Shown here one piece after another: positions 40,568 through 49,259 of a DNA stretch of 64,000 nucleotides. Source of the DNA: Sporomusa acidovorans (GTDB lineage Bacteria > Bacillota > Negativicutes > Sporomusales > Sporomusaceae). The first letter of the stretch is position 1, and each line of letters starts with the position of its first letter. The notes under the pieces were generated by a model. The model ran no database searches. It worked only from the letters and a program-made list of their open reading frames with translations, and was not told the DNA's origin. The stretch is from the NCBI RefSeq assembly GCF_002257695.2, contig NZ_CP155571.1, one strand, 5' to 3'. Made by a program: the position numbers and the translations under genes.

Positions 40568-40596
40568 GGTTAACTAAGTTTTGTTAGGAGGACTGC

Positions 40597-41046
40597 ATGC
40601 TAACCCAATTTGACAAAGAATTACTCAATCTGCTGCAAACAAAATTGCCGATTGAACCGCGTCCTTTTGCTGCTGTGGCAAAGGTACTTAACGTGGATGA
40701 GACTACGGTCATTGAACGCTTAGTTTGGCTGAAAAGCCATGGCTATATCCGGCGTTTTGGCGCTTTTTTTGACTCGGGCTGTCTGGGTTTTACCAGTACG
40801 CTGGCAGCAGCCAAAGTACGGCCTGAGCATATGGCTGAGGTTGCACAAGCGGTCAATGCTTACTCCGGTGTCACCCATAACTATGAGCGTGACGGGGAAT
40901 ATAATCTTTGGTTTACCCTTTTGACGCCAGGTCCAACAGAACAAGAGCGGATATTGGCTGACATCGGCAATTTGCCGGGAGTGCAGGGCCTTATTAGCCT
41001 TCCCGCTATTGAAAAATATAAGGTAAGTGTCGAGTTCTCTTTATAA
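40597..41046 (+). CDS. ahbA: siroheme decarboxylase subunit AhbA
   Basis: 149 residues of the Lrp/AsnC-like fold family used by siroheme decarboxylases. An N-terminal HTH-like part (FDKELLNLLQTKLPIEPRPF) precedes the catalytic region with GYIRRFGAFFDS and HNYERDGEYNLWFT, the AhbA-type histidine/tyrosine motif. With AhbB it converts siroheme to 12,18-didecarboxysiroheme in the alternative heme pathway. It is sometimes annotated as an AsnC regulator. GGAGG lies six bases before the ATG. AhbB follows at 28 bases. Confidence 0.88.
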   Translation: MLTQFDKELLNLLQTKLPIEPRPFAAVAKVLNVDETTVIERLVWLKSHGYIRRFGAFFDSGCLGFTSTLAAAKVRPEHMAEVAQAVNAYSGVTHNYERDGEYNLWFTLLTPGPTEQERILADIGNLPGVQGLISLPAIEKYKVSVEFSL

Positions 41047-41073
41047 TGACAAATGAGAGTGACGAGGTGACTT

Positions 41074-41559
41074 ATGTTAGATAACCTGGATAAAAGGATC
41101 ATTGCCGTTATGCAGGGTGAATTCCCCTTAGTGGCAGAACCATACAAAGAATTGGCTGAGAAAATTGGGATTTCTGAACAGCAGCTTCTGGAAAAATTGA
41201 ATGAGTACCGAATGACAGGAAAACTGCGTAAAATGGGAGTCGTATTGCGTCACCGCGAAGTCGGTTATGCCGCTAACGCACTTTGTGCCTGGAAGGTACC
41301 GGCAGCCCGCCTTAAAGAAGTCGGCGAACTTATGTCAGGCTATAAGATTGTTACTCACTGTTATTCGCGTGTTCCTCAACCGCACTGGCCTTATAATTTT
41401 TATACCATGTTGCACGCCCATACCCGGGAAGAATGCCGGGACCTGGCTGATAAACTGGCTAATTTGGCCGGACTTGACAACTATCAGTTACTCTTTAGCA
41501 CCCGTGAGTGGAAAAAATCCAGTATGATTTATTTTCCTGAATTCTCTAAAGGAGAGTGA
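41074..41559 (+). CDS. ahbB: siroheme decarboxylase subunit AhbB
   Basis: 161 residues, paralogue of AhbA: LDKRIIAVMQGEFPLVAEPY at the start, MGVVLRHREVGYAANALCAW, and the AhbB signature VTHCYSRVPQPHWPYNFYTM (about 99-118), then the end motif FSTREWKKSSMIYF. It forms the siroheme decarboxylase with AhbA. The pair implies that this organism makes heme from siroheme, as do many sulfate reducers and heme-containing acetogens; ahbC and ahbD must be elsewhere. A phosphotransacylase gene starts six bases after its stop. Confidence 0.88.
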   Translation: MLDNLDKRIIAVMQGEFPLVAEPYKELAEKIGISEQQLLEKLNEYRMTGKLRKMGVVLRHREVGYAANALCAWKVPAARLKEVGELMSGYKIVTHCYSRVPQPHWPYNFYTMLHAHTREECRDLADKLANLAGLDNYQLLFSTREWKKSSMIYFPEFSKGE

Positions 41560-41565
41560 ATGTAG

Positions 41566-42474
41566 GTGAGCGCGAAAAAACTTAAGAGTTTTGACGATAT
41601 ACGTAACGCTGTAAAAGATAAATTACCCAAGCGGGTAGCTGTCGCGGCTGCACAGGATGCCGCTGTCATGGAAGCCGTCCGGGGAGCGCGCGAACAAAAG
41701 CTTGCTGAGTTTACATTGGTAGGGGATATTGATAAAATCAAGGAAACTGCGCAGAAATTGGGGGTCGATCTTGACGATGTACCCTTGGTTCACGAGCCGG
41801 ATGACCGTAAGGCGGCTTACCGGGCTGTTGCTTTGGTATCAAGTGGGCAAGCCGATGTTCTCATGAAAGGGTTAATTAATACAGCCGATCTGTTGCGGGC
41901 CGTACTTGATAAAGAAATCGGTTTACGAACAGGGCGTATTTTAAGTCACACTGCCGTATGTGAAGTTCCCGCGCTAGACCGGCTGCTGATGATTACTGAC
42001 GGTGGGATGAATATTGCACCTACCTTGCAGCAAAAAGCAGATATCATTCAAAATAGCATTCAATTGGCTAAGGTGCTGGGAATTACTCCGGCTAAAGTAG
42101 CGATTCTGGCGGCTGTGGAAGTGGTGAACTCGGATATGCCGGTAACACTTGAGGCCGCTGCCTTAACTAAAATGGCTGACCGTGGACAGATTAGGGGGGC
42201 CATTGTTGACGGGCCGCTAGCACTTGATAATGCGCTTAATTTAGAGGCAGCCAAACATAAAGGGATTTCCAGTCCGGTAGCAGGCGGTGCCGATATTTTA
42301 GTAACACCGGATATTGAGGCGGGAAATATACTGGGGAAATCGTTAGTTTACCTTGCTGGGGCAAAGTTGGCCGGCTTAATTTTGGGTGCGGCCAAACCGG
42401 TGGTAGTAACATCCCGGGCAGATACCTATGAGGCAAAGCTCATATCAATTGCCTTAGGAACATTGCTCGGATAG
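41566..42474 (+). CDS. ptb: phosphotransacylase, phosphate butyryltransferase-like
   Basis: 302-residue enzyme of the PTA/PTB family that exchanges acyl-CoA and phosphate for acyl phosphate and CoA. Conserved parts are AVAAAQDAAVMEAV, VLMKGLINTADLLRAVL (about 97-113), SHTAVCEVP and GAADILVTPDIEAGN-like ADILVTPDIEAGNILGK. Length and lack of extra domains favour butyryl/branched acyl substrates rather than Pta. GTG start with AGGAGAG upstream. It lies before a 2-oxoacid:ferredoxin oxidoreductase operon, suggesting that acyl-CoA from branched-chain keto acids is turned into acyl phosphate for ATP; substrate is inference. Some relatives bind (R)-enoyl-CoA. Confidence 0.82.
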   Translation: MSAKKLKSFDDIRNAVKDKLPKRVAVAAAQDAAVMEAVRGAREQKLAEFTLVGDIDKIKETAQKLGVDLDDVPLVHEPDDRKAAYRAVALVSSGQADVLMKGLINTADLLRAVLDKEIGLRTGRILSHTAVCEVPALDRLLMITDGGMNIAPTLQQKADIIQNSIQLAKVLGITPAKVAILAAVEVVNSDMPVTLEAAALTKMADRGQIRGAIVDGPLALDNALNLEAAKHKGISSPVAGGADILVTPDIEAGNILGKSLVYLAGAKLAGLILGAAKPVVVTSRADTYEAKLISIALGTLLG

Positions 42475-42531
42475 TAATTAGGAAACAAAGCTCTTCGTGA
42501 TAGATAGAATGAATATGTGCTGGGTATGCTA

Positions 42532-42565
42532 GGAAGGTGGAGAAATATTGCTCCACCTTCCTTTT
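42532..42565 (+). terminator. terminator after ptb
   Basis: Perfect 11-bp stem GGAAGGTGGAG / CTCCACCTTCC, then TTTTGTT. Confidence 0.9.
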
Positions 42566-42641
42566 GTTGTATAAGGTTCCTGCATTTTCTTCAAACTATA
42601 TAAGGAGATTACCAGAAGGTATACTTTCAGGAGGTGCTTTT

Positions 42642-43718
42642 ATGGCCGAAGTTTCACTGCAAGGTGAACAAAGAGTGTTTATGACAGGGAATGAAGTGTG
42701 TGCCTGGGCTGCGGTAGCCGCGAAAGCTGATATCATGTATGGCTATCCAATTACGCCGCAAAACGAGATTATGCATTACTGGACAAGACTGGCTCCCAAA
42801 TATGGTAAACGCTTTTTACAAACTGAGGATGAAATATCTGCCGGTTTTACGACTCTGGGTGGTGTAATTGCAGGCAGAAAAGCCTTTACCGCTACGGCCG
42901 GTCCAGGGAACGTTTTGATGCAGGAATCTGCCGGTATGGCGGAAATGATGCGTTTGCCAATCGTTTATATCATTCAGCAGCGGGGCGGCCCTTCCACGGC
43001 AACAGTAATTTATGCGCAACAGGAGACTACTCTGACAACGTTTGGCGGCAACGGGGAAGGTCACCGGATCGTATACTCTACAGCTACCCATCAGGAGTTA
43101 TTTGACTATACGATCAAAGCTTTTGATGCTGCTTGGACGTATCGCTTCCCTGCTTTTATTCTGGGTGACGGGTATCAAGCTAAGATGCGCGAACCGCTGA
43201 CAATTTATGATCCTGAAGCCAGAGGCCATAAGTTAGTTAAAACCGAAGCGCTGCTGGGCGATACCGAAAAGCCGGAACGGGAAATTAAGCATCTTCGCAA
43301 TACCTATAATACGGAAGATGAGTTATATGAAGTTGTAATGAAGAATCAGCGGGATTGGGATATGATGGCGCAAAAAGTTGTCGAATGGGATGCACAAGGG
43401 TGTGAGGATGCCGATGTTATCCTGCTGACCCATGGTATCGTATCGCGGGCTGCCTTAACCGCGTATCAGCAATTGCGTGCCGCCGGCAAGAAGGTTGGCT
43501 ATTTTCGCCCGATAACGGTTCGGCCGTTCCCTGGCAAACAATTACAGGAAGCAAGTAAGGGGGCCAAAAAGCTGTTCATTGCGGAATCTGCATACGGTCA
43601 GTTGATGAAGCTTGTCCAACACGAAATCTTTGGCAGTACCATTGACATTGTGCCGATGTTGCGTCCCGGTGTTGGCATCACTACCGAAGAAATTATGGAA
43701 GAATATAACAAACTGTAG
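42642..43718 (+). CDS. 2-oxoacid:ferredoxin oxidoreductase, alpha subunit
   Basis: 358 residues, VorB/KorA type. Conserved YGYPITPQNEIMHYW (about 32-46), FLQTEDEISAG with the pyrimidine-domain glutamate, and TATAGPGNVLMQESAG. Part of a four-subunit enzyme that oxidatively decarboxylates a 2-oxoacid to acyl-CoA and reduces ferredoxin; the reverse reaction fixes CO2. ATG 42642 follows AGGAGGTG; the frame is open upstream to 42537 but without family similarity. Keto-isovalerate, 2-oxoglutarate or indolepyruvate-like substrates cannot be told apart by eye; the nearby ptb favours branched-chain acids. Confidence 0.9.
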   Translation: MAEVSLQGEQRVFMTGNEVCAWAAVAAKADIMYGYPITPQNEIMHYWTRLAPKYGKRFLQTEDEISAGFTTLGGVIAGRKAFTATAGPGNVLMQESAGMAEMMRLPIVYIIQQRGGPSTATVIYAQQETTLTTFGGNGEGHRIVYSTATHQELFDYTIKAFDAAWTYRFPAFILGDGYQAKMREPLTIYDPEARGHKLVKTEALLGDTEKPEREIKHLRNTYNTEDELYEVVMKNQRDWDMMAQKVVEWDAQGCEDADVILLTHGIVSRAALTAYQQLRAAGKKVGYFRPITVRPFPGKQLQEASKGAKKLFIAESAYGQLMKLVQHEIFGSTIDIVPMLRPGVGITTEEIMEEYNKL

Positions 43719-43737
43719 AAATAGGAGGGAGACTACT

Positions 43738-44508
43738 ATGCAAGAGCTTAGTGAAAATAACATTCTTCAGCCAGCTATGCCCAGCAGTTGGGATGAAACC
43801 ACTAAAGCACATAAATTTTGTCCTGGCTGTGGTCATGGCATTATTCTTAAATGTCTCGGTGAGGCTGTCGACGAACTAGGAATTAAAGATAAAATGGTTT
43901 TTGGCTGTGATATTGGTTGCTCTTTACTGGCGTGGGATTTTTTTAATGTCGATTCCGTACAAACTCATCACGGCCGTACAACACCTGTTATTACCGGCAT
44001 GAAACGGGCCAATCCGGACATTATCGGGGTGGCCTATATGGGCGACGGCGGTGGCTATGCCATTGGGTCCCAACATCTTTTCAACGCTGCCGTGCGTGGT
44101 GAAAAAATTACGATTATCTTGTGTAATAACTGTAACTATGGCATGACCGGTGGTCAAATGGCGCCAACTACCCTGCCTGGCATGAAAACAGAAACGACGC
44201 CTTATGGGCGTGATATAGAACAGACCGGACAGCCCACCAAGGGACCGGAGATGGTTGCAACCGTTGCGCCTGAAGGGGCTTATGTTGCCCGCGGAACGAT
44301 TGCCAATCCACGGCAATTAAAAGGGTTTATCAAAAAGGCTTTGCAAAACCAGATTGACGGCAAAGGTATTTCTTTTGTCGAATGTTTGTCGTCCTGTCCG
44401 ACCAACTGGCGTACGAATGCCAAACAAACGTGGGAATTTGTTGAAAAAGATATGGCGCAATACTTTAAGGTCGGCGAACTTAGGGCGCCGCAAGCAAAGG
44501 AGGGCTAA
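43738..44508 (+). CDS. 2-oxoacid:ferredoxin oxidoreductase, beta (TPP) subunit
   Basis: 256 residues. TPP-binding core: FCPGCGHGIILKCL (about 28), GCSLLAWDFF, MGDGGGYAIG (about 106) and NCNYGMTGGQMAPTT (about 136-150), the GDG...N pattern. Unlike pyruvate oxidoreductase beta subunits it lacks the extra cluster cysteines. GGGAGG lies before ATG 43738; the alpha gene ends 19 bases earlier. It catalyses decarboxylation with the alpha subunit. Confidence 0.92.
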   Translation: MQELSENNILQPAMPSSWDETTKAHKFCPGCGHGIILKCLGEAVDELGIKDKMVFGCDIGCSLLAWDFFNVDSVQTHHGRTTPVITGMKRANPDIIGVAYMGDGGGYAIGSQHLFNAAVRGEKITIILCNNCNYGMTGGQMAPTTLPGMKTETTPYGRDIEQTGQPTKGPEMVATVAPEGAYVARGTIANPRQLKGFIKKALQNQIDGKGISFVECLSSCPTNWRTNAKQTWEFVEKDMAQYFKVGELRAPQAKEG

Positions 44509-44510
44509 CC

Positions 44511-45227
44511 ATGGTAAAGGTTACCAAAATAGCTATTGCCGGCGAAGGCGGTCAGGGTGTACAGTCTATTGCTGAAATCTTGGCTGAAGCTGCTAACGAA
44601 GAAGGCAAAAATGCATTGTACATACCTAACTTTGGTGTTGAGCAGCGTGGAGGCGTTTCCATTGCCTTTGTACAGGTAAGCGACGGTCAAATTGGGGCGC
44701 CCAAGTTTCAAAAGGCCGACATTCTGATTCCGGTAAGCCCGCGGGCCGTGCAACGGACCAAGATGTATGCAGGAAAAGATACTGTCTATATCTACGACAA
44801 TTCACTCATTCAGGAAGGGGAGGTCAAGGATAATATTGTCGGTCTGCAATATTTTGATGTAACGCCACCCTGTCCGACCGCTGAACAGCCTAATGCGGAT
44901 TTGCCTCAGGACATGATTGCAGGTGAACCTAAAACCGGTTCGTTTGCGAAAAAAGGGCCGGCTGTAGATCCGGAAGACCTGCCGGAGGTTAAAAAGGTCT
45001 TGGCGATTCCGGCAAATGATATTGCCAAAAATGAACTGCATCCGCGGGTGTTCAATATTATTATTCTTGGTGCGGTAATTGCGGCAACCGAAGTGCTGCC
45101 ATTGGATACTATCAAAGAGGCGCTTGAAACTAAATTAGGTGACAAATTTAAACAAAATCCGGCTCTTCGCGATATGAACTTCAAGGCTCTTGAACGTGGC
45201 TACCAACTTATTAAGGGCGTAATGTAA
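44511..45227 (+). CDS. 2-oxoacid:ferredoxin oxidoreductase, gamma subunit
   Basis: 238 residues with the gamma-subunit fold: IAIAGEGGQGVQSIAEILAE (about 6-25), YIPNFGVEQRGGVSIAFVQ, and a C-terminal IIILGAVIAATEVLPLDTI. It binds CoA and closes the active site. A 35-residue acidic/Pro insertion (about 115-160) is longer than in many homologues. It begins two bases after the beta stop. Confidence 0.9.
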   Translation: MVKVTKIAIAGEGGQGVQSIAEILAEAANEEGKNALYIPNFGVEQRGGVSIAFVQVSDGQIGAPKFQKADILIPVSPRAVQRTKMYAGKDTVYIYDNSLIQEGEVKDNIVGLQYFDVTPPCPTAEQPNADLPQDMIAGEPKTGSFAKKGPAVDPEDLPEVKKVLAIPANDIAKNELHPRVFNIIILGAVIAATEVLPLDTIKEALETKLGDKFKQNPALRDMNFKALERGYQLIKGVM

Positions 45228-45239
45228 GGAGGGGAGCAA

Positions 45240-45494
45240 ATGGCGAAAGATAATTGGAAATCCTCACGATATGACAGCGAGAAGGGCTTTTGGGCGGTTT
45301 TCCCGGGTTTATGCAAAGGCTGTGGCTTGTGTATCGAAAAATGTCCGGTTAAATGTATTTCCTGGTCGGAAGATCTTGGGGTATATGGCACACCACGTGT
45401 GGAAGCCGATATGAAAAAATGTATTGTTTGCGGAATTTGTCAAATGGTTTGTCCCGATTGTGCTATTCGTGTTGAAAAAAAAAATAAAAGCTAA
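45240..45494 (+). CDS. 2-oxoacid:ferredoxin oxidoreductase, delta (ferredoxin) subunit
   Basis: 84 residues, two [4Fe-4S] motifs: CKGCGLCIEKCPVKC (about 22-36) and CIVCGICQMVCPDC (about 60-73). It passes electrons from the TPP subunit to ferredoxin. The gene order alpha-beta-gamma-delta, with delta last, is seen in Negativicutes and other anaerobes. AAGGAGG precedes the ATG. Confidence 0.93.
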   Translation: MAKDNWKSSRYDSEKGFWAVFPGLCKGCGLCIEKCPVKCISWSEDLGVYGTPRVEADMKKCIVCGICQMVCPDCAIRVEKKNKS

Positions 45495-45565
45495 TCGTGT
45501 TGTAGACGATTACCGGTAAAATGGTGTATTATAGAAACAGATTTTGTCTTGTAGGTGATTAAAGA

Positions 45566-46540
45566 GTGAATAAATCCCCAAGTAGTATTTTTGGCATAGT
45601 CCAAGACGACATTGACGCTGTTGAGAAAGAACTGTATTCTGTAATACAATCGCCGGTAGATTTGGTTAACGACATTGGAGTGCATTTGATACAGGCGGGG
45701 GGTAAGCGATTACGACCCGCTTTGTATCTGTTATGCGCCCGCGGCGGCAATCCTAGCTTAAGTGAGTTGCTGCCTATGGCCGTAGCCATTGAACTTATTC
45801 ATATGGCTACCTTAGTCCATGATGATGTTATTGACAGTGCGGCTACCCGTCGGGGGCGGCCAACGGCAAACTCGCGTTGGGGCAACCACAGCTCGGTATT
45901 GACAGGCGACTATTTATGGGCTAAAGCATTTTCAACGATTGCCTCCAGTGCCGATAAGAGCATGTTAAAAATTTTGACTGACGTAATTTCAAGTATGTGT
46001 GAAGGGGAAATCGTTCAACTCAGGGAGGCTTTTAACCCTGAACAGGACGAGGCCGATTACCGCCAGCGAGTAGCGCAAAAAACCGCCGACTTTATTGCCG
46101 CCAGTTGTGAACTGGGTGCATTGTCCGGAGGACTGGACGAAGCGGATGTTGTTCAGGCGCGCGAATACGGTTTTGCGCTGGGAATGGCCTTTCAGATTAC
46201 AGATGATATTTTGGATATTACCGCATCGGCCGAACAATTGGGTAAACCGGTGGGAAATGATTTGCGGCAGGGAATCGTTACGTTACCGACAATTTATGCA
46301 TTAAAAACAAGCTTTCACCGTGACGAACTCAGAAATATTATTGAAAAGCAAAACATGTCTGATGAAGATGTTCGGCGAGGGCTGGAAATTGTTCACGAAA
46401 CAGATGCGGTCGAATACAGCTATCAGCAAGTGAGCCGCTATCTGCAGCATGCACGCAATAGTTTGCCGCTGACATTTCGCGCTCCTGTGCGGGAAGCCTT
46501 GCTGGCAGTCGCTGATTTTGTGGGGTTACGCAAGTACTAA
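45566..46540 (+). CDS. polyprenyl diphosphate synthase
   Basis: 324-residue trans-prenyltransferase. First Asp-rich motif LVHDDVIDSA (about 88), second FQITDDILDI (about 213), and GGKRLRP (about 46), all intact. It makes the long isoprenoid side chain of menaquinone. The start is GTG 45566 with weak AGGTGATT upstream. It stands between the oxidoreductase operon and tat/ubiD/ubiA genes, so it may supply the chain used by the UbiA-type prenyltransferase at 49252. Confidence 0.92.
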   Translation: MNKSPSSIFGIVQDDIDAVEKELYSVIQSPVDLVNDIGVHLIQAGGKRLRPALYLLCARGGNPSLSELLPMAVAIELIHMATLVHDDVIDSAATRRGRPTANSRWGNHSSVLTGDYLWAKAFSTIASSADKSMLKILTDVISSMCEGEIVQLREAFNPEQDEADYRQRVAQKTADFIAASCELGALSGGLDEADVVQAREYGFALGMAFQITDDILDITASAEQLGKPVGNDLRQGIVTLPTIYALKTSFHRDELRNIIEKQNMSDEDVRRGLEIVHETDAVEYSYQQVSRYLQHARNSLPLTFRAPVREALLAVADFVGLRKY

Positions 46541-46711
46541 TATTTAAATTACATAATACAAAAAATAGCGATGAGCGCGGCTTCCCTGATAACTATGTTT
46601 ATGAACATAGGCGGCAGCCGTTTTTTGCCGTTATTATCTGATACGTTGTTTTTTTTGGGACGTCCAGGTATAATAGAATACGTAACAAAGTAAAAAAAGG
46701 GGGATGCTATT

Positions 46712-46927
46712 ATGTTTAGTTTTAGTATGCCGGAATTAGTTTTGATATTAGTTATTGCACTGATTGTATTTGGACCGGGCAAACTGCCGGAAGTCGGCAA
46801 GGCCATTGGTAAGGGAATTCAGGAATTTCGCCGGGCCAGTACTGACATTGTCAGCCCTAAAGAAGAACCGATAAAAGTCGAGGCAAAAACAGAGGCAGTC
46901 AACAAACAGCCTGAGGAAAAAAAGTGA
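46712..46927 (+). CDS. tatA: TatA/E translocase subunit
   Basis: 71 residues: a single N-terminal helix (MPELVLILVIALIVF), the FGPGKLPEVGKAIGKGI hinge and amphipathic helix, and a charged tail. It forms the pore of the twin-arginine path for folded proteins. AAGGGGG precedes the ATG. tatC follows after 13 bases. The region 46541-46711 before it holds a CTATGTT/AACATAG hairpin and a T-run near 46618, probably ending the prenyl-synthase transcript. Confidence 0.93.
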   Translation: MFSFSMPELVLILVIALIVFGPGKLPEVGKAIGKGIQEFRRASTDIVSPKEEPIKVEAKTEAVNKQPEEKK

Positions 46928-46940
46928 GGGTGTTTGTTTG

Positions 46941-47765
46941 ATGCCAGACCATGATGATAATAAACCTGTCCAATCAGATAATACGGAGAGTACAGGTGTA
47001 ATTTACAGTGATAAAGTGGAACGGGAAGAAACTCAACTTGAAGATGAGAATATTGAGGCAGCTCAACAAGATAAGGCAGCTATGTCTTTAATTGGGCATC
47101 TTGAAGAATTGCGCCGGCGGCTGATAACTATGATCGCCGCCATTGCTATTGGCAGTACCGCCTGCTATTTCTATGCCGCTGAAATAACCGCGCTGATAAC
47201 GGCACCTGCGGGAAAACTTTATTACATGAATCCGTCGGAAGCTTTTTTTACCTATTTAAAAGTTTCTTTTTTTGCTGGCTTTTTGTTGGCGTTGCCTGTG
47301 GTCATGTATCAGCTATGGGCCTTTATTGTCCCGGCCATGACGAATAACGAACGCAAGGCTGGAATTTTTTTGGTTCCAGTATCCATCATCTTTTTTTTCA
47401 TCGGTTTGATTTTTTCTTACTATTTAGTATTGCCTGCAGGCATAAAGTTTTTTATGGGATTTGCAACAGAAAATTTGCAGCCAATGTTTTCGATCGGTCA
47501 ATATCTTTCTTTTGTGATCTCCTTCTTAGTGCCTTTTGGTTTCATTTTTGAATTGCCTTTATTTATATTAGTTTTGGCTAAACTGGGAATCATTAATTCA
47601 AGATTTTTGGTAGCTAAACGCAAAATGGTACTTGTCCTGTCCTTTGTACTGGGAGCTGCCATTTCACCAACTCCGGATGTTGTTTCACAAACGATGGTGG
47701 CAGTGCCTGTGGTTTTGTTGTACGAGATAAGCATCGTAATTGTCAAATACATATTACGGAAATAG
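46941..47765 (+). CDS. tatC: TatC translocase subunit
   Basis: 274 residues, six membrane helices preceded by an unusually long, acidic N-terminal tail (about 45 residues, rich in D/E). The family start SLIGHLEELRRRLI follows at about residue 49, and FFTYLKVSFFAGFLLALPVVMYQ, in part, and the P-rich FIVPAMTNNERK loop are present. It recognises twin-arginine signals. ATG 46941 is preferred over TTG 46938. GAGGG lies upstream. Confidence 0.94.
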   Translation: MPDHDDNKPVQSDNTESTGVIYSDKVEREETQLEDENIEAAQQDKAAMSLIGHLEELRRRLITMIAAIAIGSTACYFYAAEITALITAPAGKLYYMNPSEAFFTYLKVSFFAGFLLALPVVMYQLWAFIVPAMTNNERKAGIFLVPVSIIFFFIGLIFSYYLVLPAGIKFFMGFATENLQPMFSIGQYLSFVISFLVPFGFIFELPLFILVLAKLGIINSRFLVAKRKMVLVLSFVLGAAISPTPDVVSQTMVAVPVVLLYEISIVIVKYILRK

Positions 47766-47798
47766 CTGTACCTTTTCTTTGCTGAAAGGAGTATTACC

Positions 47799-49259
47799 TT
47801 GGCCTACAATGACCTACGCGATTTTATAGCTGCGTTGGAGTCACGCGGCTGGCTTAAGCGAATTACCCAACCTGTTGATTGTGAACTTGAAATTACAGAA
47901 ATAACCGATCGGGTTTCCAAAATGCAAGGTGAAAAAAATGTTGCTTTGCTTTTTGAAAATGTCAAGGGTTATGATATACCGGTTCTTATGAATGCCTTTG
48001 GCAGTATGGAACGGATGGCCTTAGCGCTGGGAGTGGAAAAAATTGATGATATTGCCCAGGAAATACGCCAAATTTTAAAACTCCCCTACATTTCTCTCCA
48101 AAATAAGCTTGATTTGGTCAAAATTATCCCTTCGGCTAAACGCGCTATTAATTTTCCTAAATACGTGAAAAATGCGCCTTGTAAAGAAGTGATAATTAAA
48201 GATAAACCTTCTTTGGAAAAATTCCCAATTCTGAAATGTTGGCCGGGAGATGCCGGCCGTTTTATTACGTTACCGTTGGTTTTCACCAAAAATCCGCTTA
48301 ATGGGAAGCGCAACGTCGGTATGTACCGTCTTCAGGTATTTGATAATCAGACCACCGGCATGCACTGGCATATTCATAAAAACGGTGCTGAAAACTATCG
48401 GGCCCATCGAGAACTGGGCAAGGATAAAATTGAGGTTGCGGTTGCTATTGGCGGTGATCCGGCGATTACCTATTCGTCCACTGCGCCGTTGCCGCGCGAT
48501 ATTGATGAAATGGTTTTTGCCGGTTTCTTGCGCAAGAAATCAGTCGAGATGGTAAAATGTGAAACCGTCGATGTTGAAGTGCCTGCAGGTTCGGAAATTA
48601 TACTGGAAGGCTATGTCAACATGGACGAGCTTAGGGTGGAAGGACCATTCGGTGACCATACCGGTTACTATTCTCTGGCAGACAATTATCCGGTTTTTCA
48701 TATAACCTGTATCACGCACCGCAAAAATCCTATTTATCCGGCCACTGTCGTCGGTAAACCGCCTATGGAGGATTGTTTTTTAGCAAAGGCTACCGAGCGC
48801 ATTTTTCTACCGCTGCTGCAAACCCAAATGCCGGAAGTTATCGATATAAATTTGCCTTTGGAAGGTGTATTTCATAATTGTGCCGTTGTCTCAATAAAGA
48901 AAAGCTATCCGCAGCAAGCTAAAAAGGTTATGCATGCGATTTGGGGTATGGGACAAATGATGTTCACCAAGATGATTATCGTTGTTGACGCGCATGTTAA
49001 TGTGCAAGATATGAATGAGGTTTGGTGGCGGGTATTTAATAATATTGATGCCAAACGGGATGTTGTTATGGTGGATGGACCGCTGGATGTGCTTGATCAT
49101 TCATCACCGATGCCAAACTGGGGGACAAAGATAGGCATCGATGCGACCAAAACCTGGCCGCAGGAGGGACAAACCCGCGAATGGCCTGATGAAATTATTA
49201 TGTCGGCTGATATAAAAGAACTTGTCGATGCCAAATGGAAGGATTTGGGTCTTGAGTAA
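47799..49259 (+). CDS. UbiD-family decarboxylase (menaquinone type)
   Basis: 486 residues, prenylated-FMN-dependent decarboxylase. Typical segments are DLRDFIAALESRGWL at the start, GMYRLQVFDNQTTGMHWHIHKNGA (in part) and the E-x-P-FGDHTGYYS motif (VEGPFGDHTGYYS, about 285) that contributes catalytic acid residues. Next to a UbiA-type gene with an 8-base overlap, so the two very probably act on one quinone precursor. In organisms with the futalosine route such a pair is MqnL/MqnP; in others it is UbiD/UbiA. No other menaquinone gene is in view. Confidence 0.9.
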   Translation: MAYNDLRDFIAALESRGWLKRITQPVDCELEITEITDRVSKMQGEKNVALLFENVKGYDIPVLMNAFGSMERMALALGVEKIDDIAQEIRQILKLPYISLQNKLDLVKIIPSAKRAINFPKYVKNAPCKEVIIKDKPSLEKFPILKCWPGDAGRFITLPLVFTKNPLNGKRNVGMYRLQVFDNQTTGMHWHIHKNGAENYRAHRELGKDKIEVAVAIGGDPAITYSSTAPLPRDIDEMVFAGFLRKKSVEMVKCETVDVEVPAGSEIILEGYVNMDELRVEGPFGDHTGYYSLADNYPVFHITCITHRKNPIYPATVVGKPPMEDCFLAKATERIFLPLLQTQMPEVIDINLPLEGVFHNCAVVSIKKSYPQQAKKVMHAIWGMGQMMFTKMIIVVDAHVNVQDMNEVWWRVFNNIDAKRDVVMVDGPLDVLDHSSPMPNWGTKIGIDATKTWPQEGQTREWPDEIIMSADIKELVDAKWKDLGLE

